A DNA stretch of 64,000 nucleotides, taken from positions 62,001-126,000 of the forward strand of contig CAVTHT010000006.1 of assembly GCA_963734575.1 (NCBI GenBank), in the 5' to 3' direction. The translations under genes and the position numbers were made by a program. Source of the stretch: CAIWHR01 sp963734575. GTDB lineage: Bacteria > Pseudomonadota > Gammaproteobacteria > Burkholderiales > Casimicrobiaceae. The notes under the pieces are model-generated. The model searched no databases. It was not told the DNA's origin and worked only from the letters and a program-made list of their open reading frames with translations. Shown here in pieces: positions 55,634 to 64,000 of the stretch; the stretch's first letter is position 1, and each line of letters opens with the position of its first letter.

Positions 55634-56418
55634 AGGATGCCCTCGGCCCGTCGGTGCTGCCCGAGCTGCGCCGCTTCATGGACGGACGGGCGCTGCTCGC
55701 GTTCGACCTCGACGGCACTCTCGCGCCCATCGCTCCGCGGCCCGACGATGCGGTCGTTCCCGACGACATCCAGCACCTGCTCGCCGTGCTCGCCGTGCGC
55801 ACACCGGTCGCGATCATCACCGGCCGGGCCGTGCGCGACGCGCGCCGCATGCTGTGGTTCTCGCCGCGCTACGTCGTCGGCAATCACGGCGCCGAAGGCG
55901 TGCCTGGGGATGAACCGGCCGCCGCAGGCTACGCCGCGCTGTGCCGGCGCTGGATGGCCGAGGTCGAGACGAATCGAGTGCGCGAGCGCGTGCCGGGCAC
56001 GCTCGTCGAAGACAAGAGCTATTCCCTCGCGCTGCATTACCGGCTGACGCGCGAGCCGGCTGCCGCGCGCGCAGCGCTGCTCGACATCGTCGCCGGCCTG
56101 ACGCCGAAGCCGCGCGTGGTCGAAGGCAAGCGCGTGCTGAACCTCGTGCCACCCGCGGCACGCCACAAGGGCGAGGCGCTGCGCGCGCTGATCGGCCATG
56201 CCGGGGTCGAGCGCGCGATGTACATCGGCGACGACGTCACCGACGAGGATGTGTTCGAGCTCCGCCTGCCGGGCGTGTGCACGATCCGCGTCGAGCCCGA
56301 AGGCGAAAGCGCCGCCGATCTGTGCCTCAAGCGGCAGGCCGACGTCGGCACGCTGCTGCGCGAGCTGACGCGCATGAGCGCTGCGCCGGCGCGGACGTCG
56401 AGCTACCCGCTCTCCTGA
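55630..56418 (+). CDS. otsB: Trehalose-6-phosphate phosphatase
   Basis: 262 residues, HAD superfamily. Motif I DLDGTLAPI (Asp25 nucleophile), IITGRAVRDARRM, GNHGAEGVPG, and motif IV GDDVTDEDVFELR are those of OtsB. It removes phosphate from trehalose-6-phosphate to yield trehalose, an osmo- and stress protectant. Overlap with otsA by four bases (ATGA) couples the two steps. Confidence 0.95.
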   Translation: MKDALGPSVLPELRRFMDGRALLAFDLDGTLAPIAPRPDDAVVPDDIQHLLAVLAVRTPVAIITGRAVRDARRMLWFSPRYVVGNHGAEGVPGDEPAAAGYAALCRRWMAEVETNRVRERVPGTLVEDKSYSLALHYRLTREPAAARAALLDIVAGLTPKPRVVEGKRVLNLVPPAARHKGEALRALIGHAGVERAMYIGDDVTDEDVFELRLPGVCTIRVEPEGESAADLCLKRQADVGTLLRELTRMSAAPARTSSYPLS

Positions 56419-56491
56419 CGCGCTTCGGTGCGCATTGCGAAAGGCGGCCTGCCGCGGGCAGAATGGGCGCCCCGCCCGAACGGATCCACGC

Positions 56492-57601
56492 ATGGCTCGC
56501 AAACGTCACGTCGGCAGCGCCGGCACGCTCGTCGTGCTCGAGCACGTATCGCAGGTCCTCGCCGGCAATCCGCTCGGGGACCCGCATGCGCGCAAGCTCG
56601 CGGTGTGGCTGCCGCCGCAGTACGACCAGGCCGCCGGCGCGGGGCGCGGCCGCCGCTTTCCGGTGCTGTGGGATCTCGTCGGCTTCACGGGCTCGGGCCT
56701 CGCGCACACCAACTGGCGGCCGTTCGACGAGAACGTGCCCGAGCGTCTTGCGCGCCTCGTGCACGAGCGCCGTCTGGGTCCGGCGATCGTCGTGTTCCCC
56801 GACTGCTTCACGAGCCTCGGCGGCAACCAGTACGTCAACTCGACGGCCGTGGGCGCGTATGCCGACTACCTCATCGACGAGCTCATTCCGTTCGTCGATC
56901 GCGAGTTCCGCACGCTCGCCTCGCGCGACCATCGCGGCTGCTTCGGGAAGTCCTCCGGCGGCTATGGCGCGATCATCCACGGCATGAAGTACGCGCGGCA
57001 CTGGGGCGCCGTCGCGGATCATTCGGGGGACGCCCTCTTCGACTTCTGCTACTACTGCGACTGGCCGCGCACCCTGAACGAGCTCGACAAGTACCGCGAG
57101 CCGCCGCGCAAGGCGGGTGTGGTCGACGTCCTCGCTGCAGCGCAGAAGGTCGAGACCGGCATCGACGATGGTCGCGTGCAGCGCTTTCTCGACCACGTGT
57201 GGAAGCGCGAGAAGCTCAACGATGCGGAGGCACACGCCCTGATGAACATCGCCATGGCCGCCACGTACGATGCCGACCCGGGAACACCGCTGGGGTTTCG
57301 CGTGCCGTTCAACCTCGAGACGGGCGAGCTCCTGCGCGAGCGCTGGAAGGCGTGGCAGCGGCACGATCCCATCCACCTCGTCGGCCGCTACGCGCGCAAT
57401 TTGCGAACGCTCCATGGCATCTACATCGACTGCGGCTGGCGCGACCAGTACCACCTGCACTACGGCACGCGGATCCTGTCGCGCCGTCTCGCCGAGCACG
57501 GCATCGAGCATCGCTACGAGGAGTTCGACGATACGCATTCCTCGATCGACTACCGCATGGACGTGAGCCTGCCGTTCCTCTACCGCGCGCTGAAGCCATG
57601 A
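56492..57601 (+). CDS. Alpha/beta hydrolase, putative esterase family
   Basis: 369 residues. Serine nucleophile motif GKSSGGYGAI (GxSxG), an esterase-D-type strand (RKLAVWLPPQYDQAA, LWDLVGFTGSGLAHTNWRPF) and a catalytic-type His near the C-terminus (EEFDDTHSSIDYRMDVSLPF). No signal peptide, so cytoplasmic. The substrate class (acyl-CoA, formylglutathione-like or other ester) is not evident. The stop overlaps the next start (ATGA), making a chain esterase, DUF1579-like, trxC. Confidence 0.82.
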   Translation: MARKRHVGSAGTLVVLEHVSQVLAGNPLGDPHARKLAVWLPPQYDQAAGAGRGRRFPVLWDLVGFTGSGLAHTNWRPFDENVPERLARLVHERRLGPAIVVFPDCFTSLGGNQYVNSTAVGAYADYLIDELIPFVDREFRTLASRDHRGCFGKSSGGYGAIIHGMKYARHWGAVADHSGDALFDFCYYCDWPRTLNELDKYREPPRKAGVVDVLAAAQKVETGIDDGRVQRFLDHVWKREKLNDAEAHALMNIAMAATYDADPGTPLGFRVPFNLETGELLRERWKAWQRHDPIHLVGRYARNLRTLHGIYIDCGWRDQYHLHYGTRILSRRLAEHGIEHRYEEFDDTHSSIDYRMDVSLPFLYRALKP

Positions 57602-58212
57602 GCCGGCCGGTGACCGCGCCGGCCGCCCGGCATTCCAATCTTTGCGCATACCCGTGCAGTTTTTCCAAGGCGCGGCTCCGGCGCGCGCTGCGCGCGGGCG
57701 TTTGCGCCGCGGCGTGGACCGCGAGCGCCGCACTTTGGGCGCAGGCGCCCGCGCCCGCCGCCGCGCCATGCTCCGGACCGGAATGGAAGCAGTTCGATTT
57801 CTGGCTGGGGACGTGGAAGGCGCGCTGGGATGCTCTGCCGGGCACGCCCGCGGGCACCGGCACCAACCGCATCACGAAGACCCTCGGCGGCTGCGTCGTC
57901 GAGGAGAATTTCACGACCGACGAGGCGGAACCGCTGGTTGGCCACAGCGTCTCTACCTTCAGCCCGCAGCGCAGCGCATGGCTGCAGACGTGGGTCGACA
58001 ACCAGGGCAGCTATCTCGATTTCGTGGGCCGCTGGGCCGACGGCCGCATGGTTCTCTCCCGCAGCGCCGTCGGCCGCGACGGCAAGCCGCAGCACCAGCG
58101 CATGACCTTCGAGAACATCCGTCCCGATGCGTTCGACTGGCGCTGGGAAACCTCGCCCGACGGCGCGACCTGGACGCTGCGCTGGCTCATCCATTACGGA
58201 CGCGCCCCATGA
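57598..58212 (+). CDS. Exported lipocalin-like protein (DUF1579-like)
   Basis: 204 residues if started at the coupled ATG (57598). A hydrophobic stretch near residues 30-50 (RRALRAGVCAAAWTASAALW) is followed by QFDFWLGTWKARWDALPGTP, GTNRITKTLGGCVVEENFTT and FSPQRSAWLQTWVDNQGSYL, the start of the DUF1579 lipocalin-like fold that binds small hydrophobic ligands. The long charged lead before the hydrophobic part suggests that translation may begin later. Export is likely. Coupled on both sides by ATGA overlaps. Confidence 0.72.
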   Translation: MSRPVTAPAARHSNLCAYPCSFSKARLRRALRAGVCAAAWTASAALWAQAPAPAAAPCSGPEWKQFDFWLGTWKARWDALPGTPAGTGTNRITKTLGGCVVEENFTTDEAEPLVGHSVSTFSPQRSAWLQTWVDNQGSYLDFVGRWADGRMVLSRSAVGRDGKPQHQRMTFENIRPDAFDWRWETSPDGATWTLRWLIHYGRAP

Positions 58213-58646
58213 ACGCTGCGAGCCTGATCCATGTCGTCTGTCCCCGGTGCAGCGCGGTCAATCGCGTCGATCCCGCGCGCGTCGATGCCGGGCCCACCTG
58301 CGGCGCATGCAAGGAGCGTCTCTTTCCCGGTGAGCCCGTCGAGCTGACCGGCTCGAGCTTCGACGCCTTCGTGACGCGCAACGATCTCCCCGTCGTGGTC
58401 GATTTCTGGGCCGCGTGGTGCGGCCCGTGCAAGATGATGGCGCCGCATTTCGCTGCCGCCGCGCGGGAGCTCGCAGGACGCGTGCAGTTCGCGAAGCTCG
58501 ACACCGAGGCGGAGCCCGCCATCGCATCGCGCTACGGCATCCGCGGCATTCCCACCATCATCGCGTTCAGCGGCGGACAGGAGCGGCAGCGCATGTCCGG
58601 CGCCATGGGCAAGGAAGACATCGTGCGCTGGGCGCTGGCCCGCTGA
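58209..58646 (+). CDS. trxC: Thioredoxin TrxC (thioredoxin 2)
   Basis: 145 residues. An N-terminal zinc finger (Cys11, 14, 31, 34) precedes the thioredoxin fold with WCGPC (70-74) and cis-proline GIPTIIAF. This is the TrxC layout of proteobacteria: a cytoplasmic disulfide reductant active in oxidative stress. The start overlaps the previous stop (ATGA), placing it at the end of the three-gene chain. No OxyR site can be read with confidence. Confidence 0.94.
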   Translation: MNAASLIHVVCPRCSAVNRVDPARVDAGPTCGACKERLFPGEPVELTGSSFDAFVTRNDLPVVVDFWAAWCGPCKMMAPHFAAAARELAGRVQFAKLDTEAEPAIASRYGIRGIPTIIAFSGGQERQRMSGAMGKEDIVRWALAR

Positions 58647-58721
58647 CCGCGGGCTGGCATGTGACTTGCGGTAGATGCGCGGCTGCGCGCGCCGATGGCC
58701 GCGCGCACTCTAGGAGAAATC

Positions 58722-59606
58722 ATGCGCTGGGGAGACTTTCGCCGGAGCGACAACGTCGAGGAAGGCTCGAGCTACGGCGGCCCGGGCGGGTTCGGCATGG
58801 GCGGGCCGGTGCGCATTTCCGGCGGGCTCATCGTGGTCGCGGTCATTGCCGGGCTGCTTTTCGGCGTCAATCCACTCGATATCATCGGTGGCATGACGGG
58901 CGGCGGCGGACCGGTGGTGCAGCAGCAGGCGCCCGCGCCGGCGCCCGGCGGCCAGCGCGGCGCCGTCACCGATCCCAACAGCGAGTTCGTGCGGCGCGTG
59001 CTCGGCTCGACCGAGGACGTCTGGACCGAGACCTTCCAGCGCATGGGTGCGCGTTACGATCCCCCGACGCTGCATCTCTTCCATGGCGCGGTGCAGTCGG
59101 CCTGCGGACAGGCCAGTGCCGCGAGCGGACCCTTCTACTGTTCGGCCGACCGCAAGCTCTATCTCGACACCGCGTTCTTCGAGGAGCTCTCGCGCCGCTT
59201 CGGCGCGCCGGGCGACTTCGCGCAAGGCTACGTGATCGCGCACGAGGTGGGACACCACGTGCAGAACCTGCTCGGCGTGATGGACCAGTTCGGGCAGCAG
59301 CAGCGCGCGATGGATGCAGCCTCGCGCAATGCGATGTCGGTGCGGCTCGAGCTGCAGGCCGATTGCTTCGCGGGCATCTGGGGCCACTACGTGCAGGGTC
59401 AGCAGAAGCTCGATCCCGGCGATATCGAGGAAGGCCTGAAGGCCGCCTCGGCCGTGGGCGATGACCAGATCCAGAAGCGAACGCGCGGCTACGTCGTGCC
59501 CGAATCGTTCACGCACGGCTCCGCGGAGCAGCGCGTGCGGTGGTTCCGGACGGGGTTCGAGTCCGGCGACGTGCGGGCCTGCAACACGTTCAGCGCGCGC
59601 GGGTGA
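58722..59606 (+). CDS. Neutral zinc metallopeptidase, YpfJ family
   Basis: 294 residues. The ATG at 58722 follows TAGGAGA. A short charged start (MRWGDFRRSDNVEE), a glycine-rich segment, one membrane helix (34-50), then a conserved domain with HEVGHHVQNLLGV (His174, Glu175, His178) and LQADCFAGIWGHY. This is the KPN_02809/YpfJ family of putative zinc proteases anchored in the inner membrane. Substrates are not established. Confidence 0.93.
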   Translation: MRWGDFRRSDNVEEGSSYGGPGGFGMGGPVRISGGLIVVAVIAGLLFGVNPLDIIGGMTGGGGPVVQQQAPAPAPGGQRGAVTDPNSEFVRRVLGSTEDVWTETFQRMGARYDPPTLHLFHGAVQSACGQASAASGPFYCSADRKLYLDTAFFEELSRRFGAPGDFAQGYVIAHEVGHHVQNLLGVMDQFGQQQRAMDAASRNAMSVRLELQADCFAGIWGHYVQGQQKLDPGDIEEGLKAASAVGDDQIQKRTRGYVVPESFTHGSAEQRVRWFRTGFESGDVRACNTFSARG

Positions 59607-59658
59607 TAATGGTGCGCGGCCCGGCCGCCGGGTCCGCGCTGCCCTACGGGAGGTGTCG

Positions 59659-59859
59659 ATGCACATTACCGCCGCCCTCATCGCCGCTGCGCTGCTCGCG
59701 GCGTGTGCCAGCCAACCGCTCACCGCCGAAGACCTGGACGGACGCGTCGTGTGCGACGCAAACCGCATGGCCGAGGTGGATAGCGCCGCACGCCGCCAGT
59801 TCATGGACCTGCGCTGGGTGAATTGCCCGCAGGCCACCGTGCGCGTGCAGCGCGACTGA
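59659..59859 (+). CDS. Small lipoprotein, 66 residues
   Basis: The ATG at 59659 is preceded by GGGAGGT. The signal ends in a lipobox (ALLAAC) and the mature ~50 residues contain two cysteines (RVVCDAN, WVNCPQATVRV). No family known. It lies between the metallopeptidase and the next small exported protein, each with its own ribosome site. Confidence 0.7.
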   Translation: MHITAALIAAALLAACASQPLTAEDLDGRVVCDANRMAEVDSAARRQFMDLRWVNCPQATVRVQRD

Positions 59860-60018
59860 CGAACGCGCTTCCGGCGCGCACCGCTGCAGCCGCCGGTGCA
59901 CGACCGCAATGCCTTACCCGCGGTGCCCGCTCGTGCGCCGGGGGGATCGTGTGCTGCGCGCGCGGCCGGCGCCGGAGCCCGTAGAATGCAGCTTTTTTTC
60001 GCCAACAAGGAGAAGATC

Positions 60019-60348
60019 ATGGGACGTTCTCTACGCCTCGCTCTCGTCGCTTCGTTTACCGCGACGTTCGCCCTGATGGGCTCCATCGCTGCAGCGCAGG
60101 ACGCGCCGGCGGGGGCCGTCAGCAAGCCGGCCTGCAAGAAGCCCGAGTTCCCCGGCAAGCTCGCGTCGGAGACCCAGAAGCGCGCGTTCAACAAGGACAT
60201 CGAGGGATTCGCCGACTGCATCAAGAAGTACGTCGCCGAGCAGCAGAAGATCGCCGATGACCACATCAAGGCAGCCAACCAGGCCGCAGCCGATTACAAC
60301 AACGCGGTGAAGGAGCTGCAGAGCGAGATCAACGAGGCGAAGGAGTAG
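60019..60348 (+). CDS. Small exported helical protein
   Basis: 109 residues. ATG at 60019 after AAGGAGAAGATC. Signal peptide to about residue 26 (GSIAAAQ), then a charged helical protein with two cysteines (PACKKPEFPGK, FADCIKKY) and a coiled tail (VKELQSEINEAKE). The upstream run TAGAATGCAGCTTTTTTT resembles a promoter-leader stretch. Function unknown; periplasmic. Confidence 0.72.
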   Translation: MGRSLRLALVASFTATFALMGSIAAAQDAPAGAVSKPACKKPEFPGKLASETQKRAFNKDIEGFADCIKKYVAEQQKIADDHIKAANQAAADYNNAVKELQSEINEAKE

Positions 60349-60397
60349 CGCCCCGGGGCGCGGCGATGCCGATGACCTGTTCCCGCGCGCGCCGCTG

Positions 60398-62212
60398 ATG
60401 GCTTCTTCCGCGGCGCCTCCCGCCGCACCCGTACCGCCGGTCGCTGCGACCGCCCTCAAGGAACGCGCGCTGCCGTCCACGGCGCAGGCGCAGGCGTTCG
60501 CGCGCACGCTGCTCGACGGCTTCAACAAGCACTACGCGCTGTTCCGCGAGTGCGCGCGCGCGGCCAAGCGGTACTTCGAGGCGGGCAACTGGCTCGCGAT
60601 CCAGCATGTCGGGCGCGACCGCATCGACTTCTACGACCGGCGCGTCGCCGAGACCGCCGAGCGCGTGGAGCGCGAGCTGCGCAGCCTCGGCATGGAGGGC
60701 GCGAGCGACGCGTTGTGGGAGCAGGTGAAGCTCCACTACATCGGGCTCCTGATCGATCACAAGCAGCCCGAATGCGCCGAGACGTTCTTCAACTCGGTGT
60801 CGGTGAAGATCCTGCACCGGGCCTATTTCCACAACCGGTTCATCTTCGTGCGCCCGGCGATCTCCACCGAGCACATCGACGCCGACCCGCCCTCCTACCG
60901 CAGCTATTACCCGGTGCAGCAGGGACTGCGACAGGCGGTCATCGACATCGTGCTGGACTGCGGGCTGGACGTGCCGTTCGCCGACTTCCGGCGCGATCTC
61001 GCCAACGTGCTGCACGCCTTCCGCCGGCGCTTCCCGCGGCCGTTCCGGCTCGAGGCCAACCACCAGGTGCAGGTGCTGCTGAGCCCGTTCTTCCGCAACC
61101 AGACCGCCTACATCGTCGGACGCGTGATCAACGGCGTGCATCTCTATCCGTTCGTCGTGGCGGTGAAGCATGCCGGCGCGGGCAAGCTGCGGCTGGACGC
61201 GCTGCTCACTTCGGAGCGCGACCTCGGCGTGCTCTTCTCCGCGAACCGCGCGTATTTCCTGGTCGACATGGAAGTGCCGTCGGCGTACGTCGACTTCCTG
61301 CGCTCGATGCTCCCCGACAAGACGGGCGCCGAGCTCTACACGATGGTGGGGCTGCAGAAGCAGGGCAAGAACCACTTCTTCCGCGACTTCCTGCACCACC
61401 TCAAGCACTCGCGCGACCGCTTCGTCATCGCCCCGGGCATCCGCGGCCTCGTCATGAGCGTGTTCACGCTGCCGTCGTACCCGTACGTGTTCAAGGTGAT
61501 CCGCGACCGCATCGCGCAGTCCAAGGACACCGACCGCGAGCGCGTGAAGCAGAAGTACACCCTCGTCAAGCGGCACGACCGCGTGGGACGCATGACCGAC
61601 GTGCTGGAATATTCGGACGTGCCCTTCCCGCTCGATCGCTTCTCGCCGGAGCTCCTGGCCGAGCTGCAGGAGACCGCGCCCTCGCTGATCGAGATCGAGG
61701 GCGATCACGTCATCGTCGGGCATCTCTACATCGAGCGGCGCATGACGCCGCTCAACATCTTCCTCGAGACGGCGAGCGACGCGGAGCGGCACCGGGTGAT
61801 GCGCGAGTACGGCAACGCGCTGCGCGAGCTCGCGGCGGTGAACATATTCGCCGGCGACCTCCTGTTCAAGAACTTCGGCGTGACGCGCTACGGTCGCGTC
61901 GTCTTCTACGATTACGACGAGATCGAGTACCTCACCGACTGCCGCTTCCGGCGCATACCGCGCAGACCGGATGGCCAGGACGACCTCTCGGACGACGTGT
62001 GGTATCCGGTGGGGCCGCACGACGTGTTCCCCGAGGAGTTCGCGACATTCCTCCTGACCGATGCGCGCACGCGCGAGGCGTTCATGGAATCTCACGCCGA
62101 GCTTCTCGACGCGCAGTGGTGGCAGGACGTGCAGCGCGATCTCGCGGCGGGCAAGCTCACGGAGGTGCTGTCGTACCCGGATTCCGTTCGCTTCCACGAC
62201 GGGCAGCGCTAG
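60398..62212 (+). CDS. aceK: Isocitrate dehydrogenase kinase/phosphatase
   Basis: 604 residues, typical AceK length. Conserved blocks include FYDRRVAETAERVERELR, LLIDHKQPECAETFFNSVSV, YRSYYPVQQGLRQAVIDIVL, the nucleotide-binding APGIRGLVMSVFTLPSYPYV, FKVIRDRIAQSKDTDRERVK and the catalytic loop ELAAVNIFAGDLLFKNFGVT (Asp) with FYDYDEIEYLTDCRFRRIP. It adds and removes phosphate on isocitrate dehydrogenase, steering carbon into the glyoxylate bypass on acetate or fatty acids. aceA and aceB are not in the window. Confidence 0.97.
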   Translation: MASSAAPPAAPVPPVAATALKERALPSTAQAQAFARTLLDGFNKHYALFRECARAAKRYFEAGNWLAIQHVGRDRIDFYDRRVAETAERVERELRSLGMEGASDALWEQVKLHYIGLLIDHKQPECAETFFNSVSVKILHRAYFHNRFIFVRPAISTEHIDADPPSYRSYYPVQQGLRQAVIDIVLDCGLDVPFADFRRDLANVLHAFRRRFPRPFRLEANHQVQVLLSPFFRNQTAYIVGRVINGVHLYPFVVAVKHAGAGKLRLDALLTSERDLGVLFSANRAYFLVDMEVPSAYVDFLRSMLPDKTGAELYTMVGLQKQGKNHFFRDFLHHLKHSRDRFVIAPGIRGLVMSVFTLPSYPYVFKVIRDRIAQSKDTDRERVKQKYTLVKRHDRVGRMTDVLEYSDVPFPLDRFSPELLAELQETAPSLIEIEGDHVIVGHLYIERRMTPLNIFLETASDAERHRVMREYGNALRELAAVNIFAGDLLFKNFGVTRYGRVVFYDYDEIEYLTDCRFRRIPRRPDGQDDLSDDVWYPVGPHDVFPEEFATFLLTDARTREAFMESHAELLDAQWWQDVQRDLAAGKLTEVLSYPDSVRFHDGQR

Positions 62213-62309
62213 CACGACCTGCCGCGGTGGCACGGGGCGGCCGTGCAGACGCGTGCTATCCTGCGCCCGCCCCGAGCGCGTACTCGTGAATCCACCGCAC
62301 ATTTCCCGC

Positions 62310-62655
62310 ATGCATGTCGCAGCGCTTGCCGCGCTCTCGCTGGCGCTGGCCGGCGCGTGCAGCAGCGGTCCCAGCAAGGCAGAGCAGGAGGCGCGCGAAG
62401 AACACGTTCGCGTGCACGCTCGCCGGTGAACGGGTGGTGATCCGCTTCGAGCCGGGCGAGGCGCGCCTCCTCATGCCCGGCGGCGAGCGCGTCAATCTCT
62501 ACCAGGTGCCGTCAGCGTCCGGCGTGCGCTACACCAACGGCAACATGGATCTCCTCGGCAAGGGCCTCGATCTCCAGCTCGCCCGCGACGGCGGCGCACC
62601 GGTCGCGCTGGTCGGGTGTGCGCCTTTCGCGGCACCACCCATCGAACGGGGTTAG
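62310..62655 (+). CDS. MliC-like lysozyme inhibitor lipoprotein (one frameshift near 62395)
   Basis: Starts MHVAALAALSLALAGACSSG, a lipoprotein signal with lipobox LAGAC. The frame slips near 62395 (GCGCGCGAAGAA); the next frame reads KNTFACTLAGERVVIRFEPG, LYQVPSASGVRYTNGNMDLL and VALVGCAP. The pattern Y/F-x-C, VPSASGxRY and a final Gly-Cys is the MliC/PliC domain, in which the conserved Ser and Lys/Arg block the lysozyme active site. About 115 residues if repaired. It would guard the cell wall in the periplasm. Confidence 0.72.
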
Positions 62656-62660
62656 CACAC

Positions 62661-63548
62661 GTGCGCCGCGTCGCCGTGATCGGCACCGGAGCCATGGGCG
62701 GTGGGGTCGTGGCGAGCCTGGTGCGCGCCGGCATTCCGACGATCGCGCGCGACATCCGGCCTGAAGCGCAACAGCGCGCCGTCGCGTGCGGGGCGACGGG
62801 GGCGACCTCCGCGGCGGACGCCGCGCGCAACGCCGACATCGTGATCGTGCTCGTCGTGGATGCGCCGCAAGTCGAGACCGTGCTCTTCGACAACGATGGC
62901 GTGGCCGGCGCGATGGCGCAAGGCGGCATCGTGCTCGTCTCCTCCACCGTTGCGCCGCACTTCGTCGCGGCGACGGCCGGGCGGCTCGCTGCGCAGCGTC
63001 TCACGCTCGTCGACGCACCGGTGTCGGGCGGCCCCGCGAAAGCCGCCGCGGGCACGATGACGATGATGCTGTCGGGTGCGCAGGAAGCGGTTGCCGCGGT
63101 GCGCGGCGTGCTCGAACCGATCACCGGCGCGCTGTTCGTCATCGGCACCCGGCCCGGCGAAGCGGCGACCATGAAGGTCGTGAACAATCTCCTCGCCGCA
63201 GCCAATCTCGCAGCCGCTGCCGAGGCGCTCACCATCGCGCGCCGCGCCGGTCTCGACGTGGCGCAGGCGGCACGGGTGATCGCCGCGAGCTCCGGTGCGA
63301 GCTGGATCGCGGGCGACCGCGTGCCGCGTGCCCTCGCGGGTGACCTCGCGCCGCGCGCGGCGACCCGCGTGCTGCACAAGGATGTCGGGCTCGCCGTGGA
63401 TCTCGCCAACGAGCTCGGCGTCCCCGGCGAGTTCGCGCACGCCGCGCGCGAAGCCTTCGCGCATGCACTCGCCGCAGGCTACGCGGAGGACGACGACGCC
63501 GCGATGTTCGTCGCGGCGGCACGCCGCGCCGGCCTCCATTGGCCGTGA
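62661..63548 (+). CDS. NAD(P)-dependent oxidoreductase, 3-hydroxyisobutyrate dehydrogenase family
   Basis: 295 residues from a GTG at 62661. Rossmann loop GTGAMGGGVV at the N-terminus, substrate-binding VDAPVSGGPAKAAAGTMTMM, and catalytic Lys in MKVVNNLLAAANLAAAAEAL define the beta-hydroxyacid dehydrogenase family. It may oxidise 3-hydroxyisobutyrate, tartronate semialdehyde or a related acid; sugar-acid and oxime variants exist. It follows the MliC-like gene by five bases and may be cotranscribed. Confidence 0.88.
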   Translation: MRRVAVIGTGAMGGGVVASLVRAGIPTIARDIRPEAQQRAVACGATGATSAADAARNADIVIVLVVDAPQVETVLFDNDGVAGAMAQGGIVLVSSTVAPHFVAATAGRLAAQRLTLVDAPVSGGPAKAAAGTMTMMLSGAQEAVAAVRGVLEPITGALFVIGTRPGEAATMKVVNNLLAAANLAAAAEALTIARRAGLDVAQAARVIAASSGASWIAGDRVPRALAGDLAPRAATRVLHKDVGLAVDLANELGVPGEFAHAAREAFAHALAAGYAEDDDAAMFVAAARRAGLHWP

Positions 63549-63594
63549 GCATGGCGGGCGATCGCACGGCCCGCTGCCGATGCTCGCAGCGGCG

Positions 63595-64000
63595 CTAGCG
63601 CGGCCGCTGCTCCGGATCGATGTCGAGGTACTGCCAGACGGTGGAGCGGATCGGGTGCGGCTTGTAGTTGCGCACCCATGATTGCGCCAGGTGGTCCTCG
63701 ATCTCGTGCACGGTGAGGCGCCACGGCGCGTACGCGACGACGAGCTGCGTCATGCGATCGAAGAGTCGCGTGCGCTCGGGTGAGTCCGGCAGCCGGCGCG
63801 CCTCGTCGTAGAGGCGATCGAACTCCGGCAGGCGAAACCGTGCGGCATTCTCCTGGCCGGCGTTCGGGCCATACAGGAGCTGCATGAAGTTCTCCGCATC
63901 GGGGTAGTCGGCGTTCCAGCCGTCGGTGCGAAACGGGATCTTGCCGGCGCGGGCCATCTTGCGCAGCTCCGGCAGCTTGTCCTTCCTGATGAGGATGCGG
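63595..64000 (-). CDS. ABC transporter substrate-binding protein family 5, C-terminal part (5' beyond window)
   Basis: Minus-strand frame open to the window edge. It reads KLPELRKMARAGKIPFRTDG, NADYPDAENFMQLLYGPNAG, RFRLPEFDRLYDEARRLPDS and PYKxHPIR-like ending (WVRNYKPHPIRSTVWQYLDI). This is the C-terminal lobe of oligopeptide/dipeptide-type periplasmic binding proteins. Stop at 63595. Transcribed towards the dehydrogenase gene. The ligand is not determinable from this part. Confidence 0.82.
   Translation of the reverse strand, partial: RILIRKDKLPELRKMARAGKIPFRTDGWNADYPDAENFMQLLYGPNAGQENAARFRLPEFDRLYDEARRLPDSPERTRLFDRMTQLVVAYAPWRLTVHEIEDHLAQSWVRNYKPHPIRSTVWQYLDIDPEQRPR

Overview
The window is GC-rich, gene-dense chromosomal DNA. 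It is most consistent with a betaproteobacterium of the Burkholderiales type. The inference rests on the gene families (AceK, FolE, DUF1631, DUF5329, NnrU, TrxC with an N-terminal zinc finger, a membrane-anchored OtsA, an IorAB/cytochrome c molybdenum hydroxylase set) and on frequent ATGA/TGATG/TTGA stop-start overlaps. I found no rRNA or tRNA gene, phage, insertion sequence, plasmid gene or CRISPR array, so this reads as core or lineage-specific chromosome.

Layout. 1-889 is the end of a secreted beta-propeller protein with a DUF5648-like tail. 1009-5069 (minus) is a three-gene molybdenum hydroxylase operon (triheme cytochrome c, 2Fe-2S subunit, molybdopterin subunit) whose last two genes are broken by frameshifts. 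5595-10154 holds a cation efflux protein, a monooxygenase-like protein, NnrU, ArfB and a PAS histidine kinase. 10186-14258 (minus) is a signalling cluster: metallophosphoesterase, Ser/Thr kinase fused to a universal stress domain, a helical-repeat protein and a methyltransferase. 14384-14678 is an array of palindromic REP-like repeats. 14688-24749 holds exported proteins, an MFS carrier, a Nudix hydrolase, a TamB/AsmA-like protein, an outer membrane barrel and an SDR. 25020-33248 holds a zinc-ribbon membrane protein, a zinc-protease-like lipoprotein, DUF1631, a second DUF5648-like protein and an ABC-F ATPase. 34027-40644 is dominated by efflux, with an EmrA-UspA-EmrB operon. 40978-43703 holds folE, an aminotransferase and an HPF-like protein.

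45868-49336 is the most interesting locus: a tightly packed trio of a C39/papain-like peptidase, a RLAN/RimK ATP-grasp ligase and a GCS2-type carboxylate-amine ligase, followed by an AEC transporter. Together they look like a pathway that makes and processes an unknown small peptide or amide. 50397-53126 holds a broken cysteine synthase, a DUF2231 membrane protein, a SET-domain methyltransferase and a small exported protein. 53366-56418 is otsA-otsB, with OtsA fused to a two-helix membrane sensor-like module. 56492-62212 holds an esterase/DUF1579-like/TrxC chain, a zinc metallopeptidase, small exported proteins and aceK. The window ends with a MliC-like lipoprotein, a 3-hydroxyisobutyrate dehydrogenase-like enzyme and the end of a peptide ABC transporter binding protein.

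A dozen conserved genes are interrupted by one or more 1-base indels while their neighbours are intact. Many of these indels share one signature (CGG read as CGCG). I therefore suspect sequence error more than true decay, and each affected entry says so.
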